A DNA stretch of 40,633 nt from Contendibacter sp031732755 (GTDB lineage: Bacteria > Pseudomonadota > Gammaproteobacteria > Competibacterales > Competibacteraceae): the NCBI GenBank assembly GCA_031732755.1, contig JAVMKI010000011.1, positions 1-40,633 on the forward strand, written 5' to 3'. Positions 6,006 to 16,483 of the stretch are shown here, one piece after another (the first letter of the stretch is position 1; each line of letters opens with the position of its first letter). Made by a program: the position numbers and the translations under genes. The notes under the pieces were generated by a model. It ran no database searches. It worked only from the letters and a program-made list of their open reading frames with translations, and was not told where the DNA came from.

Positions 6006-7324
6006 GCCAGTGCCGCGTCCAGGGCCGCGACCGCCCGCTCGGCCAGCAGCGCGGCTTCGTCGTCGTCGAGAATGTAGGGTGGCATGAAGTAAATCGTGGT
6101 TCCCAGCGGGCGCAGCAGGATTTCACGTTGCAGCGCCTCGCGGTAGAAGCGCGGGCGAAAATCGGGATCGTCAGTAGCGATGTCCACCGCCCAGATCATG
6201 CCGCGATGGCGGAAATGCCGCGCTCGGGGATGGTTGGCCAGCGGCGCCAGCAAGGTTGCGAACCGTTCGGCGAAGCGCCGGTTGCGGGCCAGCACGTCGT
6301 CCTCGGCGAAAAGGTCCAGGGTCGCCAACGCCGCCCGGCAAGCCAGCGGATTGCCGGTGTAGGAATGAGAATGGAGAAAGCCGCGCGTCACCGCATCGTC
6401 GTAAAAGGTGGCAAACACGTCGTCCGTGGTCATCACGGTGGACAAAGGCAGATAACCGCCGGTCAGTCCCTTGGACAGGCAGAGAAAATCGGGACGAATG
6501 CCGGCCTGTTCATGGGCGAACAGCGTGCCGGTGCGCCCGAACCCGACCATGATCTCATCGGCGATCAGGTGAATTTCATAGCGGTCGCATAGGGCGCGGG
6601 CTAGTCGCAAATACTCCGGGTCGTACATTGCCATGCCGGTCGCGCCCTGCACCAGCGGTTCGACGATCAGGGCAGCGATGGAGTCATGGCGCGCGGCCAG
6701 CGTCGTTTCCAACGCGGTCGCCGCGCGACGGGCCACTTCGGCGGTGGTTTCTCCTGCTTCCGCCTGGCGCGCGTCGGGCGAGGGCACGGTGATCGCCTGC
6801 CGCAGCAGGGGCGCGTAGACCTCCTTGTACAGCGCGACATCACTCACGCTCAGCGTGCCCAGCGTTTCGCCGTGATAACCGCCGGCCAGACAGAGAAAGC
6901 GGTTCTTGTCGGGCTGGCCGTGATTGCGCCAGTAGTGAAACGACATCTTCAAGGCGATTTCCACCGCCGAGGAGCCATCCGAGGCGTAGAAGCAATGACC
7001 GAGCGTGTGCCCGGTCAGCGCCGCCAGCCGTTCGGACAGCTCCACCACCGGCGCGTGGGTAAACCCGGCCAGAATCACCTGTTCCAGCCGGTCGAGCTGA
7101 TCCTTGACGGCGGCGTTGATGCGCGGATTGGCGTGACCGAACAGATTGACCCACCACGAGCTGATTGCGTCCAGATAGCGCCGGCCCTCGAAATCGTACA
7201 ACCACGCGCCTTGGCCGCGCGCCACCGGCACCAGCGGCAACACGCCGGTGGCGTGGAGCTTCATCTGGGTACAGGGATGCCAAACAGCCTTGAGGCTGCG
7301 GTCGAGCCAGTCGCGGTTGCTCAT
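6002..7324 (-). CDS. bioA: Adenosylmethionine-8-amino-7-oxononanoate aminotransferase
   Basis: Class III PLP aminotransferase. It transfers the SAM amino group to KAPA, forming 7,8-diaminopelargonate. The 440-residue protein begins with the BioA-specific stretch VWHPCTQMK, followed by WLYDFEGRRYLDAISSWWVN (about 41-60) and FYASDGSSAVEIALKM. The Asp-containing motif LIADEIMVGFGRTG comes before the PLP lysine K285 in CLSKGLTGGYLPLS. The gene starts 12 bases after bioB and overlaps bioF by four, so it is internal to the operon. Confidence 0.96.
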   Translation of the reverse strand: MSNRDWLDRSLKAVWHPCTQMKLHATGVLPLVPVARGQGAWLYDFEGRRYLDAISSWWVNLFGHANPRINAAVKDQLDRLEQVILAGFTHAPVVELSERLAALTGHTLGHCFYASDGSSAVEIALKMSFHYWRNHGQPDKNRFLCLAGGYHGETLGTLSVSDVALYKEVYAPLLRQAITVPSPDARQAEAGETTAEVARRAATALETTLAARHDSIAALIVEPLVQGATGMAMYDPEYLRLARALCDRYEIHLIADEIMVGFGRTGTLFAHEQAGIRPDFLCLSKGLTGGYLPLSTVMTTDDVFATFYDDAVTRGFLHSHSYTGNPLACRAALATLDLFAEDDVLARNRRFAERFATLLAPLANHPRARHFRHRGMIWAVDIATDDPDFRPRFYREALQREILLRPLGTTIYFMPPYILDDDEAALLAERAVAALDAALA

Positions 7325-7336
7325 GGACGGGTTCGA

Positions 7337-8335
7337 CTAAACCCCATACAAACCCAGCTTCTCGAACAGGGCTTCGTCGCGCGCCATCTGCGGGTTGCTG
7401 GTGGTCAGCAGCTTGTCGCCGTAGAAAATCGAGTTGGCTCCGGCCAGGAAGCACAGCGCCTGTTCAGCCTCGCTCATCTGCTCGCGCCCGGCGGACAGGC
7501 GCACGTAGCTGCGCGGCATGGTGATGCGGGCGGCGGCGATGGTGCGCGCGAATTCGAAGATGTCGGTCAGCTCGTTACCGGCGAGCGGCGTGCCGGGAAT
7601 GGCGATCAGGTTGTTGATCGGTACCGATTCCGGCGGTGGATCGAGATTGGCCAGGGTCGCGATCAGTCCAGCGCGATGCAGGCGCGATTCTCCCAGGCCG
7701 ATGATGCCACCGCTGCATACCTTCAATCCGGCCTCGCGCACGCTGCGCAGGGTATCGAGGCGATCCTGGTAAGTGTGGGTGGTGACGATCTCTTCGTAAA
7801 ATTCCTGGGCGGTGTCGAGGTTGTGGTTGTAGTAGTCCAGGCCGGCTTCCCGCAACTGTTGGGCCTGTCCTTCCTTGAGCATTCCCAAGGTAACGCAGGT
7901 TTCCAAGCCAAGCGCCTTGACCGCCCGCACCATGTCCAGCACCGGCCCCATGTCCTTGTCCTTGGGACCGCGCCAGGCCGCGCCCATGCAGAACCGGCTG
8001 GCGCCCTTGTCCTTGGCGGCCTGGGCGGCGGCCACCACCTCTTCTAGCGGCATGAGGTTGTGGGCTTCCAAGTCGGTCGTGTAGCGCTTGGATTGCGAGC
8101 AATAACTGCAATCCTCGGAGCAGTTGCCCGTTTTGATCGAGAGCAGGGTCGAACGCTGCACTGCGTTGGGAGTGAAATTCGCCCGCAAGACTTCCTGCGC
8201 CCGGAATAGCAGGTCAGCGAAGGGCAGCTCAAATAGGGCCAGCACGGCTTCCACACTCCAGGCGGACTGCAACGCGGTGGGTGCCGGAGCATAAGCGTGC
8301 GGCATCGGCTGGGAAAGAAGGGCTGCATTATTCAT
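7337..8335 (-). CDS. bioB: Biotin synthase
   Basis: Radical-SAM enzyme that inserts sulphur into dethiobiotin. The 332-residue protein has the CxxxCxxC iron-sulphur motif at C72, C76, C79 (GNCSEDCSYCSQS). Other family segments are ASRFCMGAAWRGPK, YNHNLDTAQEFY, CSGGIIGLGE and the arginine-containing RLSAGREQM. The auxiliary [2Fe-2S] ligands (conserved Cys in FCMG and in KVCSGG, and Arg in YVRLSAGR) are present. The N-terminal about 20 residues are variable in the family; the ATG at 8335 is used, with an alternative ATG ten codons later. It is the first gene of bioBAFCD; its promoter should lie in the AT-rich spacer 8336-8776. I saw no convincing BirA operator there. Confidence 0.97.
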   Translation of the reverse strand: MNNAALLSQPMPHAYAPAPTALQSAWSVEAVLALFELPFADLLFRAQEVLRANFTPNAVQRSTLLSIKTGNCSEDCSYCSQSKRYTTDLEAHNLMPLEEVVAAAQAAKDKGASRFCMGAAWRGPKDKDMGPVLDMVRAVKALGLETCVTLGMLKEGQAQQLREAGLDYYNHNLDTAQEFYEEIVTTHTYQDRLDTLRSVREAGLKVCSGGIIGLGESRLHRAGLIATLANLDPPPESVPINNLIAIPGTPLAGNELTDIFEFARTIAAARITMPRSYVRLSAGREQMSEAEQALCFLAGANSIFYGDKLLTTSNPQMARDEALFEKLGLYGV

Positions 8336-8776
8336 GAGACGTGATTTCCAGGTTTAAGGATGAAAAGCCTTTGAATGGGAATTCGGTGTATAGCCCATGG
8401 ATGGGATTGAAGTGAAGCTTATCGCCGATGGCGTCCCTCGCCTTTCGATAGCCTCAAGATAGCATCGTCAAACCGAGAGTGGGTAAAAGTGAGTGAAATT
8501 GTCACACATTAACCAAGCGTGCAAAGCGGATCGAATGAATGAGCATAGTAAGGAAACAAGGAATGCGTCGCCATGATTGGGGCTTTATGAAACCGTGAGT
8601 TACTAAACCCCATTTCCTTCATATGGGAAAGTTGGAAGTGAATGGAAACCGCTGAAATCCATGAAAATTAGTAGGCAATTTTTACAGCCACCAAATTGCA
8701 ATTTTCAGTTGTTCGTTTGATCGGAACCTTCTAGACTAAAATACAACAATATGTCTCTCTCCGACAAAGAGTTGTT
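8336..8776. other. AT-rich divergent spacer between bioB and an unknown gene
   Basis: This 441-bp region is clearly richer in A+T than its surroundings and has no credible reading frame. It separates the leftward bio operon from a rightward small gene, so it must hold both promoters. A possible leftward -35 (TTGACG, minus strand, near 8471) has no strong -10. Rightward, TTGTTC (8709-8714) and TAGACT (8732-8737) are spaced 17 bp but match the consensus weakly. No clear operator palindrome was found. Confidence 0.4.
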
Positions 8777-9169
8777 ATGATGATACGCTCTTTGTGGGGG
8801 ATGGTTCCAGAGTTTACTTCCATATCACCAGAGCGTGAGGGCATCGTTATGGCGCGGCGGATGCTAACATCAGAAATACTGAAAGCCGACAATCAATTGT
8901 TCGCCGGTACGGGCGGCGTCAGCGCGGAAAATCAGGGTCGCGGATTCATCCCTGGTTTCCTGGATCGGGACACCGGCGTGCTTTACTGCTCGTGTTGGGC
9001 GGATGGCCGCCCGGCGCCTTTTCACGCGCTGGATGGCCTGCCCGATCATTTGGTCCGCGGGCGCGATCGCGGGGGCCATATCACGGCGATCAAGGCCAGC
9101 GTCGTCGCCGGCTTCATCCGCCAAGGTTGTTTCTACACCCGCGAACAGGCCGCCCATTGTCTGGATTAG
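8777..9169 (+). CDS. Conserved-looking small protein of unknown function
   Basis: 130 residues from the first ATG, or 106 from ATG 8849 (MARRMLTSEILK), which has GAGGG about 8 bases upstream. I do not recognise a domain. The composition looks like a real protein: a Gly-rich N-terminal third (FAGTGGVSAENQGRGFIPGF), a strand-like middle (DRDTGVLYCSCWADGRPAPF), and a C-terminus with GHITAIKASVVAGFIRQGCFYTREQAAHCL. No signal peptide or membrane segment. It is transcribed divergently from the bio operon and in the same direction as glgP, 244 bases further on. The reading frame on the opposite strand (8870-9250) is considered a shadow. Confidence 0.55.
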   Translation: MMIRSLWGMVPEFTSISPEREGIVMARRMLTSEILKADNQLFAGTGGVSAENQGRGFIPGFLDRDTGVLYCSCWADGRPAPFHALDGLPDHLVRGRDRGGHITAIKASVVAGFIRQGCFYTREQAAHCLD

Positions 9170-9413
9170 CGCCGTGCCCGCCGGGATTTCATCCACGCCC
9201 GTTGTCCTGATCACCGCCGGTTCCAGCCGGTGCCTTGCATTTGGAAACAACCCGACTATGGTTGTTCATGAGGTTCGCGGCAACCAACGTCTAACCCATC
9301 CGAACGCTACGGTTTGCGGCTGAAACCACCAAAGTCTGTTCGAAGCTATCCGGCCCGGTTTGGGACGCCGGGTGTTTCCAACTTCCCAAGCACACCTCAC
9401 GGACCTTATCGCC

Positions 9414-11924
9414 ATGACGATCAAACTCCTGGAAAGAAGCACGCCCGCCTCCTGGCTGACGGAATTGCCGCCCCTGGGCATGGATGTCAAAAGCATCGCC
9501 GCCGATTTCCGCCACTACTTCAGTCACACGCTGGGTCGCGACCGGCATACCAAATATGCCTACTACATGTACGAAGCGTTGGTGCTGACCCTGCGTGACC
9601 GGCTGTGGGAGCGCTGGAAGAATACTCGCTACGCCTACGAACAGGATGGCGGCGTCCGGCGCGCCTACTATCTGTCGATGGAGTTTCTCATGGGGCGCGC
9701 GTTGAGCAATGCGATGCTCAACCTGGGCGTCACCGAACCGGTCAGCAAGGCGCTGTACGAAATGGGGCTGACGCTGGAAGAACTGGCCGAGTGCGAGAAC
9801 GACGCCGGTTTGGGCAACGGCGGTTTGGGTCGGCTGGCGGCTTGCTTCATGGACAGTTGCGCCACCCTGCGCCTGCCGGTGATCGGCTACGGCATCCGCT
9901 ACGCCTATGGCATGTTCCGCCAGCGCATCGAGAACGGCTACCAGGTCGAGGAGCCCGATCACTGGCTGCGCAGCGGCAACCTGTGGGAACTGGAGCGGCC
10001 CGAGTACACGCAACGGATCAAGTTCGGCGGCCGCACCGAAGGTTACCTGAAACCGGATGGCGAGATGGGTTGGCGCTGGCTGGACACCCACGACGTGTTG
10101 GCGGTGCCCTACGACGTGCCGATTCCCGGTTACCAGAACGGCACGGTCAACACCCTGCGGTTGTGGTCGGCGGCCGCCACCGACGAATTCGATTTCGAGG
10201 ATTTCAACTCCGGCAGCTACACCGAAGCCGTCGGCGCCAAGAACATGGCGGAAAACATCACGATGGTGCTCTACCCCAACGACGCCACCGAAAGCGGCAA
10301 GGAGTTGCGGTTGCGCCAGCAGTATTTCCTGGCCTCCGCCAGCTTGCAGGACGTGATCCGGCAATGGGTGCGCGTGCATGGCGAGGACTTCAGCCAGTTC
10401 GCCGCGAAAAACTGCTTCCAGCTCAACGATACCCACCCGACCATCGGGGTGGCGGAACTGATGCGGATACTGCTGGACGAACACGGGCTGACCTGGGATC
10501 GGGCCTGGGCGATCACCAGCAAGGTCATGGCCTACACCAACCATACGCTGCTGCCCGAGGCGCTGGAGCGGTGGCCGGTGCGGCTGTTCCGGCAATTGCT
10601 GCCGCGCATTCTCGACATCATCTACGAGATCAACGCCCGCTTCCTGGCCGAGGTCGCGCGCCGCTGGCCCGGCGATATCGACCGCCAGCGCAACATGTCG
10701 CTGATCGAGGAAGGTTACGAGCAGCAGGTGCGCATGGCCTATCTGGCCATCGTCGGCAGCATTTCGGTTAACGGCGTGGCCGCGCTGCACTCGGAGTTGC
10801 TCAAACAGGGGTTGTTCCGCGAGTTTTACGAGTTGTGGCCGGAGAAGTTCAACAACAAGACCAACGGCGTCACTCAGCGCCGTTGGCTGGCCAGTTGCAA
10901 CCCCGGCTTGAACGCGCTGATCACCGACACCATCGGGGCGGGCTGGGTCACCCAACTCGACGAGTTGCGCAAGCTGGCTCCCCACGCGGACGATGCGAAA
11001 TTCCGGGCGAAGTGGCGGCAGGTCAAGCAGGATAACAAGGTGCGGCTGGCGAGCTTGGTCGAAGCCGACTGCGGCGTGACCTTCAACACCAGCGCTCTGT
11101 TCGACGTGCAGGTCAAGCGCATTCACGAGTACAAGCGCCAACTGCTCAACGTCCTGCATGTGATCCATTTGTACGACCGGATCAAGCGCGGCGACACCGC
11201 CAACTGGACGCCACGCTGCGTGCTGATCGGCGGCAAGGCGGCGCCGGGCTATTACATGGCCAAGCAGATCATCAAGCTGGTGAACAATGTCGCCCGGGTG
11301 ATCAACAACGATCCCGACGTTGGCGACAAGCTCAAGATCGCCTTCCTGCCCAACTACCGGGTGTCGGCGATGGAAGTGATTTGCCCCGGCACCGATCTGT
11401 CCGAACAGATTTCGACCGCCGGCAAGGAGGCTTCGGGCACCGGCAACATGAAATTCATGATGAACGGCGCGGTCACCATCGGCACCCTGGACGGCGCCAA
11501 CATCGAAATTCGGGAGGAGTGCGGCGACGAAAACTTCTTCCTGTTCGGCCTGACCGCGCAGGAAGTCGAGACGCGGCGGCAGAGCTACAATCCGGTGGCG
11601 ATCATCCATGGCGATTCCGACATCGCTCGGGTGATGCACCTTCTGGAAAGCGCCCACTTCAATCAGTTTGAGCAGGGTATTTTCGATCCGATCCTGCACT
11701 CGCTGACCAGCCCGCACGATCCGTGGCTCACCATTGCTGACTTCCGCAGTTTCATCGACGCGCAGAAGCAAGCCGCGCAGGCGTACCAGGATCAGGAGCG
11801 CTGGACGCGGATGAGCATCCTCAACACGGCCACCAGCGGCAAGTTCTCCACCGACCGCACCATGTTGGAGTACAACGCCGAAATCTGGAATCTGAAGCAA
11901 CTCCCGGCGATGCCGCTGGCCTGA
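9414..11924 (+). CDS. glgP: Glycogen/starch (maltodextrin) phosphorylase
   Basis: Releases glucose-1-phosphate from the non-reducing ends of glycogen (GT35, PLP-dependent). 836 residues, normal for the family. Landmarks are RRAYYLSMEFLMGRAL (about 79-94), ENDAGLGNGGLGRLAACFMD, NDTHPTIGVAELMR, TNHTLLPEALERW, FDVQVKRIHEYKRQLLN and the PLP lysine in ASGTGNMKFMMNGAVTIGT. ATG 9414 fits the usual N-terminus better than the ATG at 9360, though its ribosome site is weak. A strong intrinsic terminator follows at 11952-11978, so it appears to be a single-gene transcript. In a glycogen-storing organism this would be a central enzyme, but that lifestyle is inferred. Confidence 0.97.
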   Translation: MTIKLLERSTPASWLTELPPLGMDVKSIAADFRHYFSHTLGRDRHTKYAYYMYEALVLTLRDRLWERWKNTRYAYEQDGGVRRAYYLSMEFLMGRALSNAMLNLGVTEPVSKALYEMGLTLEELAECENDAGLGNGGLGRLAACFMDSCATLRLPVIGYGIRYAYGMFRQRIENGYQVEEPDHWLRSGNLWELERPEYTQRIKFGGRTEGYLKPDGEMGWRWLDTHDVLAVPYDVPIPGYQNGTVNTLRLWSAAATDEFDFEDFNSGSYTEAVGAKNMAENITMVLYPNDATESGKELRLRQQYFLASASLQDVIRQWVRVHGEDFSQFAAKNCFQLNDTHPTIGVAELMRILLDEHGLTWDRAWAITSKVMAYTNHTLLPEALERWPVRLFRQLLPRILDIIYEINARFLAEVARRWPGDIDRQRNMSLIEEGYEQQVRMAYLAIVGSISVNGVAALHSELLKQGLFREFYELWPEKFNNKTNGVTQRRWLASCNPGLNALITDTIGAGWVTQLDELRKLAPHADDAKFRAKWRQVKQDNKVRLASLVEADCGVTFNTSALFDVQVKRIHEYKRQLLNVLHVIHLYDRIKRGDTANWTPRCVLIGGKAAPGYYMAKQIIKLVNNVARVINNDPDVGDKLKIAFLPNYRVSAMEVICPGTDLSEQISTAGKEASGTGNMKFMMNGAVTIGTLDGANIEIREECGDENFFLFGLTAQEVETRRQSYNPVAIIHGDSDIARVMHLLESAHFNQFEQGIFDPILHSLTSPHDPWLTIADFRSFIDAQKQAAQAYQDQERWTRMSILNTATSGKFSTDRTMLEYNAEIWNLKQLPAMPLA

Positions 11925-11951
11925 TCGCCACCCGATTCCCGGTCGTATCCG

Positions 11952-11978
11952 ATCCCCCCGCATGGGGGGATTTTTTTT
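11952..11978 (+). terminator. Rho-independent terminator of glgP
   Basis: A perfect 8-bp GC-rich stem (ATCCCCCC at 11952-11959, GGGGGGAT at 11964-11971) with a GCAT loop is followed by an unbroken T run to 11978. It begins 27 bases after the glgP stop. Confidence 0.93.
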
Positions 11979-12011
11979 GTCCCACCCGCGGCGTCCAGGC
12001 GCGACCGACCC

Positions 12012-12040
12012 CTTGAATTCCCCCTAACCACCGCCATTTT
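12012..12040 (+). promoter_or_regulatory. Sigma-32 (RpoH) heat-shock promoter of clpB
   Basis: CTTGAA at 12012-12017 and CGCCATTTT at 12032-12040 are separated by 14 bp. The E. coli sigma-32 consensus is CTTGAAA with CCCCATNT at a similar distance. The start codon is 37 bases downstream of the -10 element. The match is strong and the gene it serves is a heat-shock disaggregase. Confidence 0.82.
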
Positions 12041-12041
12041 G

Positions 12042-12060
12042 TGAGGAAATCAATTCCTCA
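12042..12060 (+). promoter_or_regulatory. Hairpin in the clpB 5' leader
   Basis: TGAGGAA (12042-12048) pairs perfectly with TTCCTCA (12054-12060), with a 5-base loop. It sits between the -10 element and the Shine-Dalgarno AGGGG (12062-12066). It could stabilise the leader or act in heat control, but it does not itself cover the ribosome site. Confidence 0.45.
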
Positions 12061-12076
12061 TAGGGGTAAATCTCCG

Positions 12077-14674
<2,598 letters not shown>

Positions 14675-14683
14675 AAACCAATC

Positions 14684-14713
14684 GAGGCGCTGTTAAAGCG
14701 CCTCAGTCATTTT
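14684..14713 (+). terminator. Terminator downstream of clpB
   Basis: A perfect 8-bp stem, GAGGCGCT (14684-14691) with AGCGCCTC (14697-14704) and a GTTAA loop, begins ten bases after the clpB stop. It is followed by AGTCATTTT, a weak T-tract. Confidence 0.7.
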
Positions 14714-14953
14714 GGAGCGCCTGGCCGATCCGCTTGCCGCTGGTTCCATTCTCGTCAACACTAATTCAATAGCCCGCTGCGTTTTCTGGTGGTGTCTCTC
14801 CGTTGAGAGTCGAGTACGATGAATCCACATCGGTCACGGCAGGTTGCGGCGCGAGCGTCCGTCCACCCCGGAGGATTTCCCTTATGCAACAAGAACCGCT
14901 TGTCGGCAAACCGCTCAGCAAACCCGGGTGTTGGCGTGATAGGAGTAGAGACT

Positions 14954-15220
14954 ATGACGACGCGACAGGCGTTGAAGGTCAAATGCTGGAAGTGCGAAGA
15001 CGTGTTTACGATGAGCGCCGAGGTTTCCAATAAGCCCGGCCCACTGGTGGAAAAAGCCGTTCCATGCCCCTTTTGTAAAACTACCAACCAAGTCACCGTT
15101 CGCGCTGGTCAAGTGAAATCCACTGTCTTGTATCGGGACGGTTATTCCGCTGAGGTGATCGAACTGAACAGGCACGGTGCGTTGTTGGGGCAGATATTTG
15201 AGGGTATGCCGCTTCCATAA
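14954..15220 (+). CDS. Small zinc-ribbon protein
   Basis: 88 residues. Two Cys pairs, CWKC near residues 10-13 and CPFC near 37-40, form a four-cysteine zinc ribbon (spacing C-x2-C-x24-C-x2-C). The rest is strand-rich (QVTVRAGQVKSTVLYRDG). The ATG at 14954 has AGGAG with eight bases spacing, so the longer open frame from 14819 is not used. No DNA-binding or enzymatic signature is visible. It is the first gene of a plus-strand trio with a proline-rich peptide (15253-15423) and a two-TM protein (15420-15872). Role unknown; a zinc-dependent adaptor or regulator is possible. Confidence 0.7.
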   Translation: MTTRQALKVKCWKCEDVFTMSAEVSNKPGPLVEKAVPCPFCKTTNQVTVRAGQVKSTVLYRDGYSAEVIELNRHGALLGQIFEGMPLP

Positions 15221-15252
15221 AGCGGTCTAATTACACAAACTAGAGTGAAACG

Positions 15253-15423
15253 ATGGCGAACCAAAACCGCCCGCCGATGGATGAACCGGGAAAAAAGAAT
15301 TTCGAGCGTCCATCACGCCCGCACGATAGGGGCGTGCGCAACAGACCTTACTATCCACCCCGTCCGGTTCCCGATCCGCCGCCGCCCAAACCGATACCAC
15401 CAGACAAGGAGCACTCAAAATGA
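15253..15423 (+). CDS. Short proline-rich protein
   Basis: A 56-residue reading frame. It starts MANQNRPPMDEPGKKNF and ends with the proline run PVPDPPPPKPIPPDKEHSK; about a third of residues are proline, with many Arg and Lys. It is probably disordered. Its TGA (15421-15423) overlaps the ATG of the next gene (15420-15422), giving a four-base ATGA coupling that argues strongly that it is translated. The start is 32 bases after the zinc-ribbon gene and has AGAGTGAAA upstream. It could be a linker or SH3-type ligand between its soluble and membrane neighbours. No family recognised. Confidence 0.6.
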   Translation: MANQNRPPMDEPGKKNFERPSRPHDRGVRNRPYYPPRPVPDPPPPKPIPPDKEHSK

Positions 15424-15872
15424 GTGATGTGCGCCATACCTTGCGGTTTTCCGCTCGGATGAATATTTCCTACCACGAGGGACTGGAACGCTTCTATGGT
15501 CAGTGGTTAGGCTGGTCGTCCTTTGTCTCGTTGATTTTGTCCAGTACCGCGTTTGCTGCCCTCAGTAACTTGTTTCCACAGGGTTTGCAACCATTCCGCG
15601 AGTGGGTGTTGGCCGCTTTAGCCTTGACTGTGACGATGTTGAACGGCGGCGTGCTGGCGTTTGGGATGCGCGGCAGGTTCATCACCCACGCGGAACTGAA
15701 ACGGAAGTGGGTCGACTTTTTGGGGCGGGTGGAAACTGCCGAGGAAACAGAATTGCCCGCGCTGGAGCGCAAATTCCACGAACTCAACGCCCAGGAGCCG
15801 GCTTCCAATCTTCGCCGTCTGAATCGCGCCTATGTGGACGCCTGCACGATGCTTGGCGTTAAACCGGTATAG
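15420..15872 (+). CDS. Two-TM membrane protein, SLATT-like
   Basis: 150 residues. Two hydrophobic helices, about 31-52 (WSSFVSLILSSTAFAALSNL) and 62-84 (WVLAALALTVTMLNGGVLAF), are preceded by an amphipathic N-terminus (ISYHEGLERFYGQW) and followed by an approximately 65-residue soluble helical tail (FITHAELKRKWVDFLGRVE). This layout resembles SLATT-type two-TM proteins, which in many bacteria are predicted pore-forming effectors in nucleotide-signal-linked conflict systems. The similarity is in architecture and style; no SMODS/CD-NTase or SLOG partner is present next to it. Translationally coupled to the proline-rich gene upstream. Confidence 0.65.
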   Translation: MSDVRHTLRFSARMNISYHEGLERFYGQWLGWSSFVSLILSSTAFAALSNLFPQGLQPFREWVLAALALTVTMLNGGVLAFGMRGRFITHAELKRKWVDFLGRVETAEETELPALERKFHELNAQEPASNLRRLNRAYVDACTMLGVKPV

Positions 15873-16483
15873 CTTCGACCTGAAAATGCGGTGCTCTGTA
15901 AAGGATTTCACCATGCCGGTCTATTTCCATACAACGCTGATTTTGCAGTCGCCCGCCGACTTGGCCAGCCGTTTCCCTCACGTGCTCAGCTTGGCTCAAC
16001 GTAACCGTTCGGATCCCTTCCGTCCCACACGGCGATGGGTTCGCCGCGCTCAACAAATACTAATAAAAACAATTTATTGTAGGATAGGTTGAGGAATGAA
16101 ACCCATCGGTATGGGGCGAAACGACCATGGTATCTGAACGGTGATAGCTCAAGGCTCAACAACTTTTTTTGAAGGACCGGACGTAATCTTCATCGATCTA
16201 GCTTATACTGTATGACGTATCTTTTATGATACATTTGGCAAATTTCACAGTCTCTGCTTTCTGAGCGAAGCGATCAGGGATGGAGGAGGTGAATAACTGC
16301 ACGAATGTTCTAAGCTTGCGGTGAGCGCCGCACCTCACTAAAGAGCCAGCGAGATGCGGTGATGTGGCATTGTAAATAAAATCATACAATTATATGCGAT
16401 GACAAATTTGGTATTACTGAGCGACTGCTTCGCAGCCCGCGATAATATCTATTTGCATCGCCCCAAAACTAGGGGATGGCACC
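15873..16483. other. Gene-free spacer with a GC-to-AT transition
   Basis: 611 bp without a credible gene. The first 160 bases still look like core sequence, then a palindromic repeat lies at 16033-16108, after which composition turns AT-rich. Short frames here are probably not genes. TTGTAA near 16372 followed by AT-rich sequence could be part of the promoter of the downstream operon, but no clean -10 at the right distance was found. Confidence 0.5.
16033..16108. repeat. Palindromic repetitive element (REP/MITE-like)
   Basis: The left arm 16033-16054 (CGATGGGTT...CTCAAC) and right arm 16088-16108 (GTTGAG...AACCCATCG) are inverted copies with mismatches in the middle, around a short AT-rich core. 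The wording resembles the dispersed GTAGGATGGGTTGAG / AACCCATC palindromes scattered in many proteobacterial and cyanobacterial genomes. It lies at the left edge of the AT-rich operon. Only one copy is in this window. Confidence 0.55.

Noticed and set aside
5043..8047. Long plus-strand frames opposite bioF, bioA and bioB
   Set aside because: Antisense to genes with intact catalytic motifs; no protein-like composition.
8336..8776. BirA operator upstream of bioB
   Set aside because: No TTGTAAACC/GGTTTACAA-type pair at the needed spacing.
9291..11963. 890-codon open frame on the minus strand
   Set aside because: It is the antisense shadow of glgP, which has clear family motifs; GC-rich codon bias leaves this frame open.
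15832..16092. 86-codon plus-strand frame after the two-TM gene
   Set aside because: Overlaps the end of the two-TM gene and then the palindromic repeat; no ribosome site and no protein-like composition.
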